Below, one piece after another: positions 1 to 8,048 of a DNA stretch of 25,585 bases (its first letter is position 1; each line of letters opens with the position of its first letter). The translations under genes were made by a program, and so were the position numbers. Under the pieces are notes generated by a model that did no database searches, was not told the DNA's origin, and saw nothing but the letters and a program-made list of their open reading frames with translations. This DNA comes from JACZWZ01 sp964194935 (GTDB taxonomy: Bacteria > Actinomycetota > Acidimicrobiia > Spongiisociales > UBA11373): contig CAXMOL010000016.1 of the NCBI GenBank assembly GCA_964194935.1, positions 1-25,585 on the forward strand, read 5' to 3'.

Positions 1-175
1 ACGCCGTGTCGGGTCCGACATTGTCTCGTTCCGAGCATCGAATTGGTCGGTCTGCGCCGGTAATAGCCTGTCCCGACCGTTCCTGCCCCGGGGGACCCGT
101 CGCGAGGCCAAGATCATCACCAGCACATCAGAGAGGGTCACGGGACGGGTTGGCCGTATCGAGTTCATCGTCCTC

Positions 176-1345
176 ATGGCGTCGACGATGTCGCTCAGCG
201 CGTTGTCGATCGATCTCATGCTTCCCGCCTTCGACGAGATGCGCGAGGACTTCGGGTTGGCGGCCGATTCGACCGACACGGCCGCGATCATCACGCTGTT
301 CTTTCTGGGAATGGCGGCGGCTCAACTCGTATATGGGCCATTAGCCGACCGCTTCGGGCGCAAGCCGGTTCTGTACGGCGGTCTGGTGGTCTTTGTGATG
401 GGCGCTATCGGGTCGGCGTTGGCCGGTTCGCTCGCCTCGGTGCTGGCCTTCCGGTTCCTATGGGGTCTCGGCGCCGCAGGTCCGCGGGTCATCTCACTCA
501 GCATCATCCGCGACGTCTATGAGGGCGACCAGATGGCTCGTGTGATGTCGTTCATCGCCGCGGTCTTCATCTTCGTGCCGGTGGTCGCCCCGAGCGCCGG
601 TGCGGTTCTGCTCCATGTCGTAAGTTGGCGATTCCTGTTCTGGCTGTGCGCCATACTCGCCGGCGCGGTGGGACTGTGGCTGCTCCGCCTTCCCGAGACA
701 CTCGACGCGGCAACCCGCCTGGAACGCCTCCAATGGCGGTCGCTCGCTCGTACTGCCCGCATCGTTGTTACCAATCGACAGGCCGTGGGATACACGGTGG
801 CGCTGACGTTTGTATTCGGAGCCTTCGTGTCGTACCTGGCCAGCTCCGAACTGGTGTGGGATGAGGTGTACGGCCGTGGCGACCAGTTCCCAATCATCTT
901 CGGTGCACTTGCTCTCGCGATAGGGGTCGCCATCCTGATCAACGGACTGATCGTCGATCGAATCGGAGCTCGGCGCATCGTCCACGGCTCTTTGTTCGCC
1001 TATGTGGCGACGGCAGGCGTGGCGCTGATCCTGGCGATTGCGGGGGACGGATCGCCTAACTTCTGGTTGTTCGTCGTTCTGCTCGGTGTGGCGCTGATGT
1101 TCCACGGACTGCTCATTCCCAACTCCAATTCGATTGCGATGTCCCCACTGGGCGATGTCGCCGGTACGGCCTCATCGCTCATCGGTGCGTTCTCGATTCT
1201 GGGTGGCGCGGTGCTCGGGGCGGTCATCGACCAGGCGTTCAACGGGACGGTGACGCCGATGATCACAGGGTTCTTCCTTGCCAGCCTGTTGGCGCTAATC
1301 ACGATTCTGATCACCGAACGCGGCCACATGTTCGGAGATACCTAA
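176..1345 (+). CDS. MFS drug-resistance transporter, Bcr/CflA type (5' end uncertain)
   Basis: Inner-membrane proton-driven exporter of the major facilitator superfamily, closest by eye to the Bcr/CflA multidrug subgroup. The sequence shows about 12 hydrophobic segments, the MFS motif A between helices 2 and 3 (GPLADRFGRKPVL), and the RFLWGLGAAGPR segment of helix 4, a typical position in this subgroup. The start is a problem. ATG 176 is the only in-frame ATG, GTG or TTG in the window, but it falls inside the first transmembrane helix. The frame is open leftward to base 2, and from about base 95 it reads like coding sequence (TRREAKIITSTSERVTGRVG, then EFIVL running into the helix). The true N-terminus is therefore probably further left or uses a non-standard start. 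The substrate cannot be told from sequence. Family call is firm, subgroup likely. Confidence 0.85.
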   Translation: MASTMSLSALSIDLMLPAFDEMREDFGLAADSTDTAAIITLFFLGMAAAQLVYGPLADRFGRKPVLYGGLVVFVMGAIGSALAGSLASVLAFRFLWGLGAAGPRVISLSIIRDVYEGDQMARVMSFIAAVFIFVPVVAPSAGAVLLHVVSWRFLFWLCAILAGAVGLWLLRLPETLDAATRLERLQWRSLARTARIVVTNRQAVGYTVALTFVFGAFVSYLASSELVWDEVYGRGDQFPIIFGALALAIGVAILINGLIVDRIGARRIVHGSLFAYVATAGVALILAIAGDGSPNFWLFVVLLGVALMFHGLLIPNSNSIAMSPLGDVAGTASSLIGAFSILGGAVLGAVIDQAFNGTVTPMITGFFLASLLALITILITERGHMFGDT

Positions 1346-1354
1346 GAAAAGATC

Positions 1355-1870
1355 ACTCTCCCCTTTGGGGGGAGTCAACGGCGAAGCCGTTGGTGGGGGG
1401 TTCTGACAACTCTCCCCTTGAGGCGGAGTCAACGGCAACGCTCGATTGGTGGGGGCTTCTGACAACTCTCCCCTTTGGGGGGAGTCAATCGAGCAAGGCT
1501 CGATTGGTGGGGGGTACCGCTGTTCTCCCCTTTGACGGGGGCTCTGACAACTCTCCCCTTCGGGGGGAGTCAACCGCAAGGCCGTTGGCGGGAGGCTCTG
1601 ACAACTCTCCCCTTTGGGGGGAGCCAACCGCAAGGCCGTTGACGGGGGGTTCTGACAACTCTCCCCTTTGGGGGGAGTCAATCGAGCAAGGCTCGTTTGG
1701 TGGGGGGTACCGCTGTTCTCCCCTTTGACGGGGGCTCTGACAACTCTCCCCTTTGGGGGGAGTCAAACGTAGAAGACTGGCCGCCGAAGGCGGCACCGCC
1801 ATGCGGAGGCGCTTCGGGGCCGAGCAGGCCCCGAACGTCGGAGCCAGACCGTAGGCGTTTGGTGGGGGGT
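1355..1870 (+). repeat. Tandem array of G/C-rich hairpin repeats
   Basis: This gene-free stretch holds seven copies of a core starting ACTCTCCCC, at 1355, 1409, 1465, 1550, 1604, 1658 and 1743. Spacings are 54, 56, 85, 54, 54 and 85 bases. Each unit has a near-palindromic core (CTCCCC...GGGGAG), a second small inverted repeat (for example CAACGGCGAAGCCGTTG at 1377-1393), a G-run (GGTGGGGGG or a variant) and a TTCTGACAA or CTCTGACAA tail. The 85-base unit occurs twice (1465-1549 and 1658-1742) and differs at one base, so a 193-base block was duplicated recently. The last unit is interrupted by about 90 bases of different GC-rich hairpin sequence (roughly 1768-1856) before the G-run returns. 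Reading frames across the array are low-complexity and not taken as genes. Function unknown; it could terminate transcription on both strands or be a non-autonomous repeat family. Confidence 0.9.
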
Positions 1871-1876
1871 ACGACT

Positions 1877-1898
1877 GAGTACTGACGACTCAGTACTC
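1877..1898. other. Perfect 9-bp hairpin at the array's right edge
   Basis: GAGTACTGA and TCAGTACTC form a perfect 9-base stem around the 4-base loop CGAC. It sits just after the last G-run of the repeat array and about 70 bases before the nitrilase start, so it may be a terminator, an operator, or the structured end of the repeat element. The repeat relic near 4200 also ends in TACTGACTACT-like sequence, which favours the last reading. Confidence 0.6.
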
Positions 1899-1970
1899 CT
1901 CCTGTTTCACACCTTTTCGCCCTGCCCGATAGTGTTGTGACTCGTTCTTTGCCCACGAAGGAGTGCCCAC

Positions 1971-2813
1971 ATGGCGAACATCGTTCGAGCTGCCCTCGTC
2001 CAGGCTGCGTGGACCGGTGATCAGGAGTCGATGACCGAAAGAAGCATCGAGCTGGCCAAGCAGGCTGCGGCCGATGGCGCCCAAGTCCTGTGCTTCCAGG
2101 AGCTGTTCTACGGCCCCTACTTCTGCCAGGTGCAGGACAGTGAGTATTTCTCCTATACCGAGCAGATTCCCGACGGTCCGACGACCAAGCGGATGCAGGA
2201 ATTGGCCAAAGAGACCGGCATGGTGCTGGTGGTCCCGATGTTCGAGGTGGAGCAGGAGGGCTTCTACTACAACACCGCTGCGGTGATCGATGCCGACGGC
2301 ACTTACCTGGGCAAGTACCGCAAGACCCACATCCCGCACGTAAAGGGGTTTTGGGAGAAGTTTTACTTCCGTCCCGGCAACACCGGCTACCCAATCTTCG
2401 ATACCGCCGTCGGACGCATCGGCGTATACATCTGTTACGACCGCCACTTCCCCGAGGGATGGAGGGCGCTTGGTCTCGCCGGGGCCAAGATCGTCTTCAA
2501 CCCGTCGGCCACGAGCCGCGGTTTGTCGATGTACCTGTGGAACTTGGAGCAGCCGGCTGCTGCGGTTGCCAACGAGTATTTCATCGGAGCAATCAATCGG
2601 GTCGGCACCGAGCCGCTCGGCGACAACGACTTCTACGGGTCGACGTACTTCGTCGATCCCCGTGGACAGAAGGTGGGGGACCCCGCAAGCGACACCGAGG
2701 ACGAGGTGATCGTGCGCGATCTCGATATGGACATGGTCGAGGAGGTCCGCCAGCAGTGGGCCTTCTATCGGGACCGTCGTCCGGACGCATATGGACCCCT
2801 GGTGGAGGCATAA
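1971..2813 (+). CDS. Nitrilase-family amidohydrolase, probable beta-ureidopropionase
   Basis: Predicted cytoplasmic carbon-nitrogen hydrolase that removes the carbamoyl group from an N-carbamoyl amine such as N-carbamoyl-beta-alanine, releasing CO2 and ammonia. The catalytic Glu-Lys-Cys triad of the nitrilase superfamily is visible: Glu44 in CFQELFYGPYF, Lys118 in KYRKTHIP and Cys155 in YICYDRHFPEG. The 280-residue length is normal for the family. ATG 1971 is preceded by AAGGAG (1958-1963) at 7 bases, a clear start. The aminotransferase begins 3 bases after the stop, so the two are almost certainly co-transcribed. That partner favours beta-ureidopropionase (reductive pyrimidine breakdown) over N-carbamoylputrescine amidase, which cannot be excluded. 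No dihydropyrimidinase or dihydropyrimidine dehydrogenase gene lies in the window. Confidence 0.88.
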   Translation: MANIVRAALVQAAWTGDQESMTERSIELAKQAAADGAQVLCFQELFYGPYFCQVQDSEYFSYTEQIPDGPTTKRMQELAKETGMVLVVPMFEVEQEGFYYNTAAVIDADGTYLGKYRKTHIPHVKGFWEKFYFRPGNTGYPIFDTAVGRIGVYICYDRHFPEGWRALGLAGAKIVFNPSATSRGLSMYLWNLEQPAAAVANEYFIGAINRVGTEPLGDNDFYGSTYFVDPRGQKVGDPASDTEDEVIVRDLDMDMVEEVRQQWAFYRDRRPDAYGPLVEA

Positions 2814-2816
2814 CCA

Positions 2817-4112
2817 ATGGGAAAGCACGCAGACCTACTCGCTAGGCACAAGGCAACGCTGCCGAACTGGCTGGCGCTCTATTACGAGCACCCGATCTCG
2901 ATCGTCTCCGGTGACGGCCGCCGGGTGGTCGACGCCGAGGGCAACGAGTACTTGGACTTCTTCGGGGGCATCCTCACGACGATGACCGGGCACAACGTGC
3001 CGAGTGTGGTGAAGGCGATTCAGGAGCAGGCCGCAAAGGTTCTCCACACTTCGACGTTGTATCTGATCGAACAGCAGATCGACTTCGCCGAGATGGTTGC
3101 GGAGTTGGCACCTATTCCCGACGCCAAGGTGTTCTTTGCCAATTCGGGTACCGAGGCCAACGACGCCGCCCTGCTGCTGGCCACGTCATATAGGCACTCG
3201 AATCAGATCCTGGCGATGCGTAACTCGTATCACGGACGTTCGTTTGCGGCGATCTCGATCACCGGCAATCGGGCATGGTCGGCATCGAATCTGAGCCCGG
3301 TAAATGTCACCTACATCCACGGTGGGTACAAGTACCGCAGCCCGTTCGGTCACCTGCCCGACGCCGAATACACCGCAGCCTGCGTGGCCGATCTGCGCGA
3401 CATGCTGTTTGTCGGCACGTCCGGCGATGTGGCGGCGATGATCGCCGAGCCCATTCAGGGTGTCGGCGGCTTTGTGTCACCACCCGACGGTTTCTTCGGA
3501 GAGATGAAGAAGGTGCTCGATGAAACCGGGATCCTGTTCATCTCCGATGAGGTCCAAACTGGTTGGGGCCGCACCGGCGAGAACTTCTGGGGTATTCAGG
3601 CCCACGGGTTCGAGCCGGATCTGATGACGTTTGCCAAGGGCGCGGGCAACGGCCTTGCCATCGGCGGCGTGATCGCCCGGGCCGAGATCATGGATTGTGT
3701 CGAGGCCAATTCGATCTCGACGTTTGGCGGAAATCCGCTGGCAATGGCTGGAGCCAAGGCCAACATCGAGTACCTGTTGGCACAGGACCTGCAGACCAAC
3801 AGTCAGAAGGTCGGTCAGCAGCTCAAGTCGGCGATCGAGGATCTCGGCGAAACCGAGGAGATCATCGGCGAGGTACGCGGCAAGGGTCTGATGGTCGCCG
3901 TCGAACTGGTGGAGCCGGGCTCGAAGACCCCCAACGTGGCCGCCACCAAGGCGATCATGGAACGGGCTCGCAAAGACGGCCTGTTGCTCGGATCGGGTGG
4001 CATGCACGGCAACGCCCTGCGCATTGCACCCCCATTGAGCCTGACTGAAGAAGAAGCCACCGAGGGCTTCGAGATCATCAAGAAGGCGATCGAAGAGGTC
4101 GGCGGGGTCTAG
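2817..4112 (+). CDS. Class III PLP-dependent aminotransferase
   Basis: Fold-type I, class III aminotransferase of 431 residues, a usual length. The PLP-binding Asp244 lies in LFISDEVQTGWGR and the Schiff-base lysine is Lys274 in TFAKGAGNGLAIGG; the N-terminal substrate region includes DFFGGILTTMTGHN. Related enzymes act on beta-alanine, 4-aminobutyrate or alanine with glyoxylate or pyruvate as acceptor. Because it starts 3 bases after a nitrilase-type carbamoyl hydrolase, the likely job is to convert the released beta-alanine (or 3-aminoisobutyrate) to malonate semialdehyde. That assignment is inference from context. The ribosome site is the GGTGGAGG near the end of the upstream gene. Just after the stop come an inverted repeat relic and 140 bases without a gene. 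Confidence 0.9.
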   Translation: MGKHADLLARHKATLPNWLALYYEHPISIVSGDGRRVVDAEGNEYLDFFGGILTTMTGHNVPSVVKAIQEQAAKVLHTSTLYLIEQQIDFAEMVAELAPIPDAKVFFANSGTEANDAALLLATSYRHSNQILAMRNSYHGRSFAAISITGNRAWSASNLSPVNVTYIHGGYKYRSPFGHLPDAEYTAACVADLRDMLFVGTSGDVAAMIAEPIQGVGGFVSPPDGFFGEMKKVLDETGILFISDEVQTGWGRTGENFWGIQAHGFEPDLMTFAKGAGNGLAIGGVIARAEIMDCVEANSISTFGGNPLAMAGAKANIEYLLAQDLQTNSQKVGQQLKSAIEDLGETEEIIGEVRGKGLMVAVELVEPGSKTPNVAATKAIMERARKDGLLLGSGGMHGNALRIAPPLSLTEEEATEGFEIIKKAIEEVGGV

Positions 4113-4135
4113 TAACTCCCTTTTCTTCTTGGATC

Positions 4136-4230
4136 ACTCCCCCCAAAGGGGAGAGTGTTCAGAACAGAACCGTCAGAGACGTTTGGTGGGGGGTGCCGCC
4201 AATTACTGGCTACTGACTACTAGTTACTGG
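4136..4230. repeat. Relic of the hairpin repeat, core inverted
   Basis: Bases 4136-4156 are the exact reverse complement of the 21-base core at 1355-1375. They are followed by GTTCAGAAC, the reverse complement of a variant of the array's GTTCTGACA tail. Bases 4181-4194 (GTTTGGTGGGGGGT) match the array at 1857-1870 in direct orientation, and a TACTGACTACT-like tail follows at about 4211. The element thus combines both ends of the array unit. It lies between the aminotransferase stop and the GGDEF-like gene, so repeats of this family bracket the two-gene catabolic unit. The core could also act as a hairpin terminator. Confidence 0.8.
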
Positions 4231-4320
4231 CCGCTTCCTTGATCATCCCAATAGACTTCGCTCATCACCGAGAAACCCGCTCCAGCAATCCGAGACGAAC
4301 TCGATGCTTGTCGCGCCGAG

Positions 4321-4833
4321 GTGAGTCGGCTCCGTTTGCTGCTCGATGTGCAGGCGACGATCGACTTTGCCACCGGGATGCTGAATGCCCAGGGGATGCT
4401 TGAGCCGATCCAGTCGGCGATGGCCCGGTTGGGACGAACGGCTGAGTCGTTTGCCATCTGCATCATCGATCTCCCGGGACTTGTCGACCGGCCGGACGAC
4501 GTGCGCGATGGCGCGATGAATGATGTCGGAGCACTGCTGTCGGTGATCACCCGCGGGCTCGACCGGGTTGGCCGCCTGGGTGAGGCAGCCTTCCTTGTGG
4601 TAATGCCGCAGATGGTTGAAGAGTCCGCCGACGCTGTGCTCTCCAGGCTCGGAAACAGTGTTGGGGCCATGCCTTATGAGACCGATGATGGTCTGGTCGA
4701 TATGGAGCCGACGTTGACCCTGTTGTTGAATCCAACGGATCCGATGGAGCCGGAGCCGGTTCTCGATGCGATAGCGGTAGCGAGGGCAAACTCCCATCCC
4801 GGGTCACCTTCGATCATCCGACTTGGGGCATAA
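4321..4833 (+). CDS. Degenerate GGDEF-like domain protein
   Basis: A 170-residue protein with the layout of a diguanylate cyclase GGDEF domain but without its active site. DFATGMLNAQGMLEPI matches the D-x-LTGLxNRRxF entry of the domain, FAICIIDLPGL matches the metal-binding beta-strand, and VGRLGEAAFLVVMPQ is where GGDEF should be, here reduced to GEAAF. It is unlikely to make c-di-GMP and may be a binding or scaffold relic. GTG 4321 is the only standard in-frame start after the TAG at 4252-4254. Residues encoded upstream (about 4291-4320, DELDACRAE) continue the heptad-like helix that precedes the domain, so the original gene probably began further left and its 5' end may have been lost next to the repeat relic. 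No good ribosome site is seen. Confidence 0.65.
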   Translation: MSRLRLLLDVQATIDFATGMLNAQGMLEPIQSAMARLGRTAESFAICIIDLPGLVDRPDDVRDGAMNDVGALLSVITRGLDRVGRLGEAAFLVVMPQMVEESADAVLSRLGNSVGAMPYETDDGLVDMEPTLTLLLNPTDPMEPEPVLDAIAVARANSHPGSPSIIRLGA

Positions 4834-4863
4834 CCGAAAGCTGTGTGACTGACGACCGCCTGG

Positions 4864-6099
4864 TCAGCTGGCAGGGCGCGACGTTGGATCGAGACTGTGT
4901 TGATTTGTTATGTGGATGAAGTACGGAAGTAGAGCAACGACGAGACCGGCGCCGACGAAGAAGCTCGCACGTAGGTTGACCGTTGAGGCGATGACCCCTC
5001 CGAGTGCGGCCCCGATCGGGAACGCTCCATAGGCGACGACTCGGAATCCGCTCATGACCCTGCCGAGCATGGCGTCGGGAGTGGCCGCTTGGCGGTAGGT
5101 GACCGAGACGATGTTCCAGATCTCGGCCGCGAAACCGAAGAGCGCAAACCCCGATCCGGCGATCCAGATGTTGTTGGCGGCACCCATGATGGCGATGCCG
5201 GCGGCGATTGCTACCACCGAAGCCAGGACACTGGGAGTTCGTCCAACCCGATGAATCACGGATGGGGCCACTTGGGCGCCGGAAATGCCGCCCACGGCGC
5301 CCGAAACGAGAAGTAGCCCGAATCCGATCTCGTCGAGCGACAGATTGTCTTGGGCATGCAATACCAACACCGAGACTCCTGCCGTAAAGCCGAGATTGAG
5401 CACCCCGGCTCCGACGGCAAATGCACGGATGACCGGCTCTCGCCACAGGAACCCGAACCCGTCTCGAATGTCGGAGACGACCGAGGATCGCTCGGTTCTC
5501 TGCGGTCGGAAACGTCCGCTGACTGTCAGCAGCATCGCCACGCTCAAGCCGAACGTGACCGCGTTGACCCCAAACGGCACGACGGCGGCGATCGCAAACA
5601 GGGCCGCCCCGACCGGGGGACCCACCAGCTCGTTGGCCGCGATGTAGGCGCCGGCGATGCGGGCGTTGGCTTGTTCGAGCTGATCGGCCTCCACCAGCGA
5701 AGGGGTCATGCTCATGGCTGCCGTATCGAAGATGGTCTCGAGTACACCTACTCCGAATACGGCTGCGTACAGAATCAGCAGTGTCATGTTGTCGGTCGCC
5801 ACGATGACCGCGATCCCGGCAAAAGCGACCGCTCGGCCGAGATCCGTCGAAATCATGAGTCGCAACCGATCGGTGCGGTCGACGATGACCCCCGCAAACA
5901 GCCCAAACAGGAGCCAGGGAAGGCGTATTGCGATGGTTGTGGCTGCGACGGCTACTGGCTCACGAGTGAGGCTGGCGGCGAGCAGTGGGAGGGCAGCCAG
6001 AACAATTCCGTCCCCGATATTGCTCGATGTGGCCGCGGTCCAAACCGTCCAGAAGGGCCGGCCCAGGGGCCGGAATCGTTTGGAGTGTGCTGAATTCAC
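4864..6099 (-). CDS. MFS transporter, EntS/MFS_3-like
   Basis: Inner-membrane MFS exporter of 411 residues with about 12 transmembrane segments, in the group related to enterobactin exporter EntS and to macrolide efflux proteins. Features seen are the N-terminal PFWTVWTAATSSNIGDGI segment, typical of this group, and the motif A equivalent GVIVDRTDRLRLM. The start is GTG at 6099; an in-frame stop lies 3 bases upstream of it, so it cannot be longer. The gene converges on the GGDEF-like gene with 30 bases between the two stops and is divergent from the DinB gene. Substrate unknown. Confidence 0.88.
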   Translation of the reverse strand: MNSAHSKRFRPLGRPFWTVWTAATSSNIGDGIVLAALPLLAASLTREPVAVAATTIAIRLPWLLFGLFAGVIVDRTDRLRLMISTDLGRAVAFAGIAVIVATDNMTLLILYAAVFGVGVLETIFDTAAMSMTPSLVEADQLEQANARIAGAYIAANELVGPPVGAALFAIAAVVPFGVNAVTFGLSVAMLLTVSGRFRPQRTERSSVVSDIRDGFGFLWREPVIRAFAVGAGVLNLGFTAGVSVLVLHAQDNLSLDEIGFGLLLVSGAVGGISGAQVAPSVIHRVGRTPSVLASVVAIAAGIAIMGAANNIWIAGSGFALFGFAAEIWNIVSVTYRQAATPDAMLGRVMSGFRVVAYGAFPIGAALGGVIASTVNLRASFFVGAGLVVALLPYFIHITNQHSLDPTSRPAS

Positions 6100-6308
6100 G
6101 ATCTAGCTTCCCCGATTCGGATCTCCTCCACTCAAGAAGAACCCCGCCAGGCTCGTCGGAGTTGCACCTCGTTTGGCTCGGCTATCGGGCGATCGTCTCC
6201 GAAGACCACGGGGCCATCCATGGAGTCGGGACACCTGACCGCCGGACTCGAAGCCGGCTTACCGTCGGCTAGTAGCCTGATCGACCAATCCCGCTAGGAG
6301 GCGCTGTC

Positions 6309-6776
6309 GTGACGGATCCGATCATCGAAGGCACTCGTCGTGTTATCGGCGATATCTTCGACACTCTGCGAACTGTCGTCGACGGCCTTTCGGCTGAGGC
6401 GCTCAATTGGCGGCCCGCCAGCGAAGAAGACACCAACTCGATTGCGGTTCAGCTAACCCATGGCTTGCACGCCACCCGCCGCTTGCTGAACTTCGCCACC
6501 GAGCATCCTCAGCAGGCGCCGAGGGATCGGGAGGCCGAGTTCGGAGCCAATGTCGATGGCCCGGAGTCACTACTGCGACTGATCGATGAGGTCGACGCCG
6601 ACTGCACCACCACCCTCGACAACTCGGATGTGTCCGATTGGGGCGTAATGCGTCAACTGAGAAGCTCAGGTGAGGAGCTTTCGGCGGCGTTCTTGATCAT
6701 CCATGCCGCAGAACACTTGCGTGGTCACGCCGACGAGGCTTCGCTAACCCGCCACGTTTGGATGGCTCAGGCGTAG
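6309..6776 (+). CDS. DinB-superfamily metal-binding protein
   Basis: A 155-residue four-helix-bundle protein of the DinB/YfiT-like superfamily. The three histidines that bind a divalent metal in this family are at the expected places: His51 in QLTHGLHATR, and His132 and His136 in IIHAAEHLRGH. Members include thiol-dependent transferases (mycothiol or bacillithiol users) and many proteins of unknown role; this one cannot be assigned further. The start is GTG 6309, supported by TAGGAGG at about 6295-6301. It stands alone: divergent from the MFS gene and 219 bases before the SCO1-like gene. Confidence 0.82.
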   Translation: MTDPIIEGTRRVIGDIFDTLRTVVDGLSAEALNWRPASEEDTNSIAVQLTHGLHATRRLLNFATEHPQQAPRDREAEFGANVDGPESLLRLIDEVDADCTTTLDNSDVSDWGVMRQLRSSGEELSAAFLIIHAAEHLRGHADEASLTRHVWMAQA

Positions 6777-6841
6777 CTGCCGATTGGGGGACTGCCAAGC
6801 GAATATCAGCCAGCGCCCCCTTGATCGTTCGCTGATTCGGG

Positions 6842-6861
6842 TGGCACTGCGATAAGTGCCA
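6842..6861. other. Perfect 7-bp inverted repeat
   Basis: TGGCACT, a 6-base spacer (GCGATA) and AGTGCCA form a perfect inverted repeat in the gap between the DinB and SCO1-like genes, 134 bases before the latter's start. No T-run follows, so an operator is as likely as a terminator. No convincing -35/-10 pair was found in the rest of this 219-base gap. Confidence 0.4.
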
Positions 6862-6995
6862 GATGGCAGATCAGCGCGCCGAACTCCGGTCCTAACGCCG
6901 TTCTGCTTGAACCTTCTCCCCCTGAGGTTGTGCGGCCGTGGAAGTAGCCTGTGCAAGTCGAGAGCTTTGGGCGACAGCACAAATGAGGGGGTGTG

Positions 6996-8048
6996 ATGCC
7001 GAGAATCCAATCGAGGTGGCTCGTGGGCGCCGCCGCATTGGCCCTCGCCATGGTCGCGTGCTCGAATGGCGGCGAAACGCTGCCACCTGTGGTTGCCGCC
7101 GATTTTGAGGTCGATTCCGTAGCCGGTGCCGACGCTGCCCCGTTTCTCTATCGGCCCGTCGATCGCGTGGCCCCGGAGTTCACCCTCATCAACCAGGATC
7201 AAGTCTTGGTCAGCCTTGCGGATTACCGGGGTTCGTGGGTGGTGATGGACTGGGTGTTTACCAACTGTGTGACCTTCTGTCCGTTGCTAACCGGTGACAT
7301 GTTGACGCTCCGAGATGGGCTTGGTGAAGAGCTGGGAGCCGAGGTCAACCTCCTGACCATCACGTTTGACCCGACTCGCGATTCGGCGACGGCCCTCAAG
7401 GCCTACGCCGCGCAAGTGGGAGCCAGCAGTGGTGGCTGGTCTTGGTTGACCGGCACGGAGGCCGAAACGGGGGCGGTTGCAGCTTCCTACGGCATCGCAT
7501 ACGAACCGAGCGACGCCGTGAACGGCATCCCCCAGTTTGATCACACGAACCTGATGGTCATGATCGGACCCGACGGGCGCGAACGCCATCGCTACCTGGG
7601 AACAGGCTGGTCGACCGATGCTTTGGAGCGAATCCAAGGAGAACTCGCCAATCAGCAGACGGCTGCTCCTGCTCCGACCACGCCGCCAACGACGGCTGCC
7701 GACGAGGTCCTTCCTTCGTTCCTCGAAGGGACACTTGTCTTGCCGTGGGAGGAATGGGAATTGACGGAGGGCGTTTCTTCACAAGACCTCTACCAGTTCT
7801 CGGGCCAGGCCAAACGCCGGTCGTTCTTGGACCTCATGATCGACGAGGCCGAGGCCCGGGGTGCCCTGGTGACACGTCAGATTCTCGCGTCGATGGACTC
7901 CGTCACTTACCCAACTCCCGAGGGCGGCTACATCAGTATCGGGTACACCTTGAACCTGGCCGTTGTAATCGAGGCGGCGACCATTGGTGATGCTTTCAAT
8001 GCCCTCTACGTGATCGACAGCGAGTGGTGCTGCAGCAGTCCCGGATGA
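6996..8048 (+). CDS. SCO1/SenC-like lipoprotein with an extra C-terminal domain
   Basis: Predicted secreted lipoprotein: basic start, hydrophobic stretch and lipid-attachment Cys22 (MVAC). Residues about 55-215 form a thioredoxin-fold SCO domain with the copper-binding pair Cys91 and Cys95 (TNCVTFCP) and the third ligand His183 (FDHTN). The strand LLTITFDPTRDS is also typical of SCO1. SCO proteins deliver copper to the CuA site of cytochrome c oxidase, or act as thiol reductases there. After an Ala/Thr/Pro linker (about 222-236) comes a C-terminal domain of about 115 residues that I do not recognise, ending in Glu-Trp-Cys-Cys. ATG 6996 is preferred over the adjacent GTG 6993 because GAGGGG (6985-6990) is then 5 bases away. 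The stop overlaps the next start. Confidence 0.85.
   Translation: MPRIQSRWLVGAAALALAMVACSNGGETLPPVVAADFEVDSVAGADAAPFLYRPVDRVAPEFTLINQDQVLVSLADYRGSWVVMDWVFTNCVTFCPLLTGDMLTLRDGLGEELGAEVNLLTITFDPTRDSATALKAYAAQVGASSGGWSWLTGTEAETGAVAASYGIAYEPSDAVNGIPQFDHTNLMVMIGPDGRERHRYLGTGWSTDALERIQGELANQQTAAPAPTTPPTTAADEVLPSFLEGTLVLPWEEWELTEGVSSQDLYQFSGQAKRRSFLDLMIDEAEARGALVTRQILASMDSVTYPTPEGGYISIGYTLNLAVVIEAATIGDAFNALYVIDSEWCCSSPG

Noticed and set aside
1390..1802. Proline/glycine/serine-rich reading frames on both strands of the repeat array
   Set aside because: They are translations of the tandem repeat itself, in several frames at once, with no ribosome site or family resemblance.
1355..1870. CRISPR array
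   Set aside because: Repeats are contiguous with palindromic cores and no unique spacers of constant length, and no cas gene is near.
64..6950. Recurrent TAGCCT hexamer (64-69, 6273-6278, 6945-6950) as a shared -10 promoter element
   Set aside because: It precedes three genes, but no -35 element lies at a consistent 16-18 base distance.
8024..8044. GTG 8024 as the start of the TlpA-like gene
   Set aside because: ATG 8045 overlaps the upstream stop and begins directly with a lipoprotein signal.
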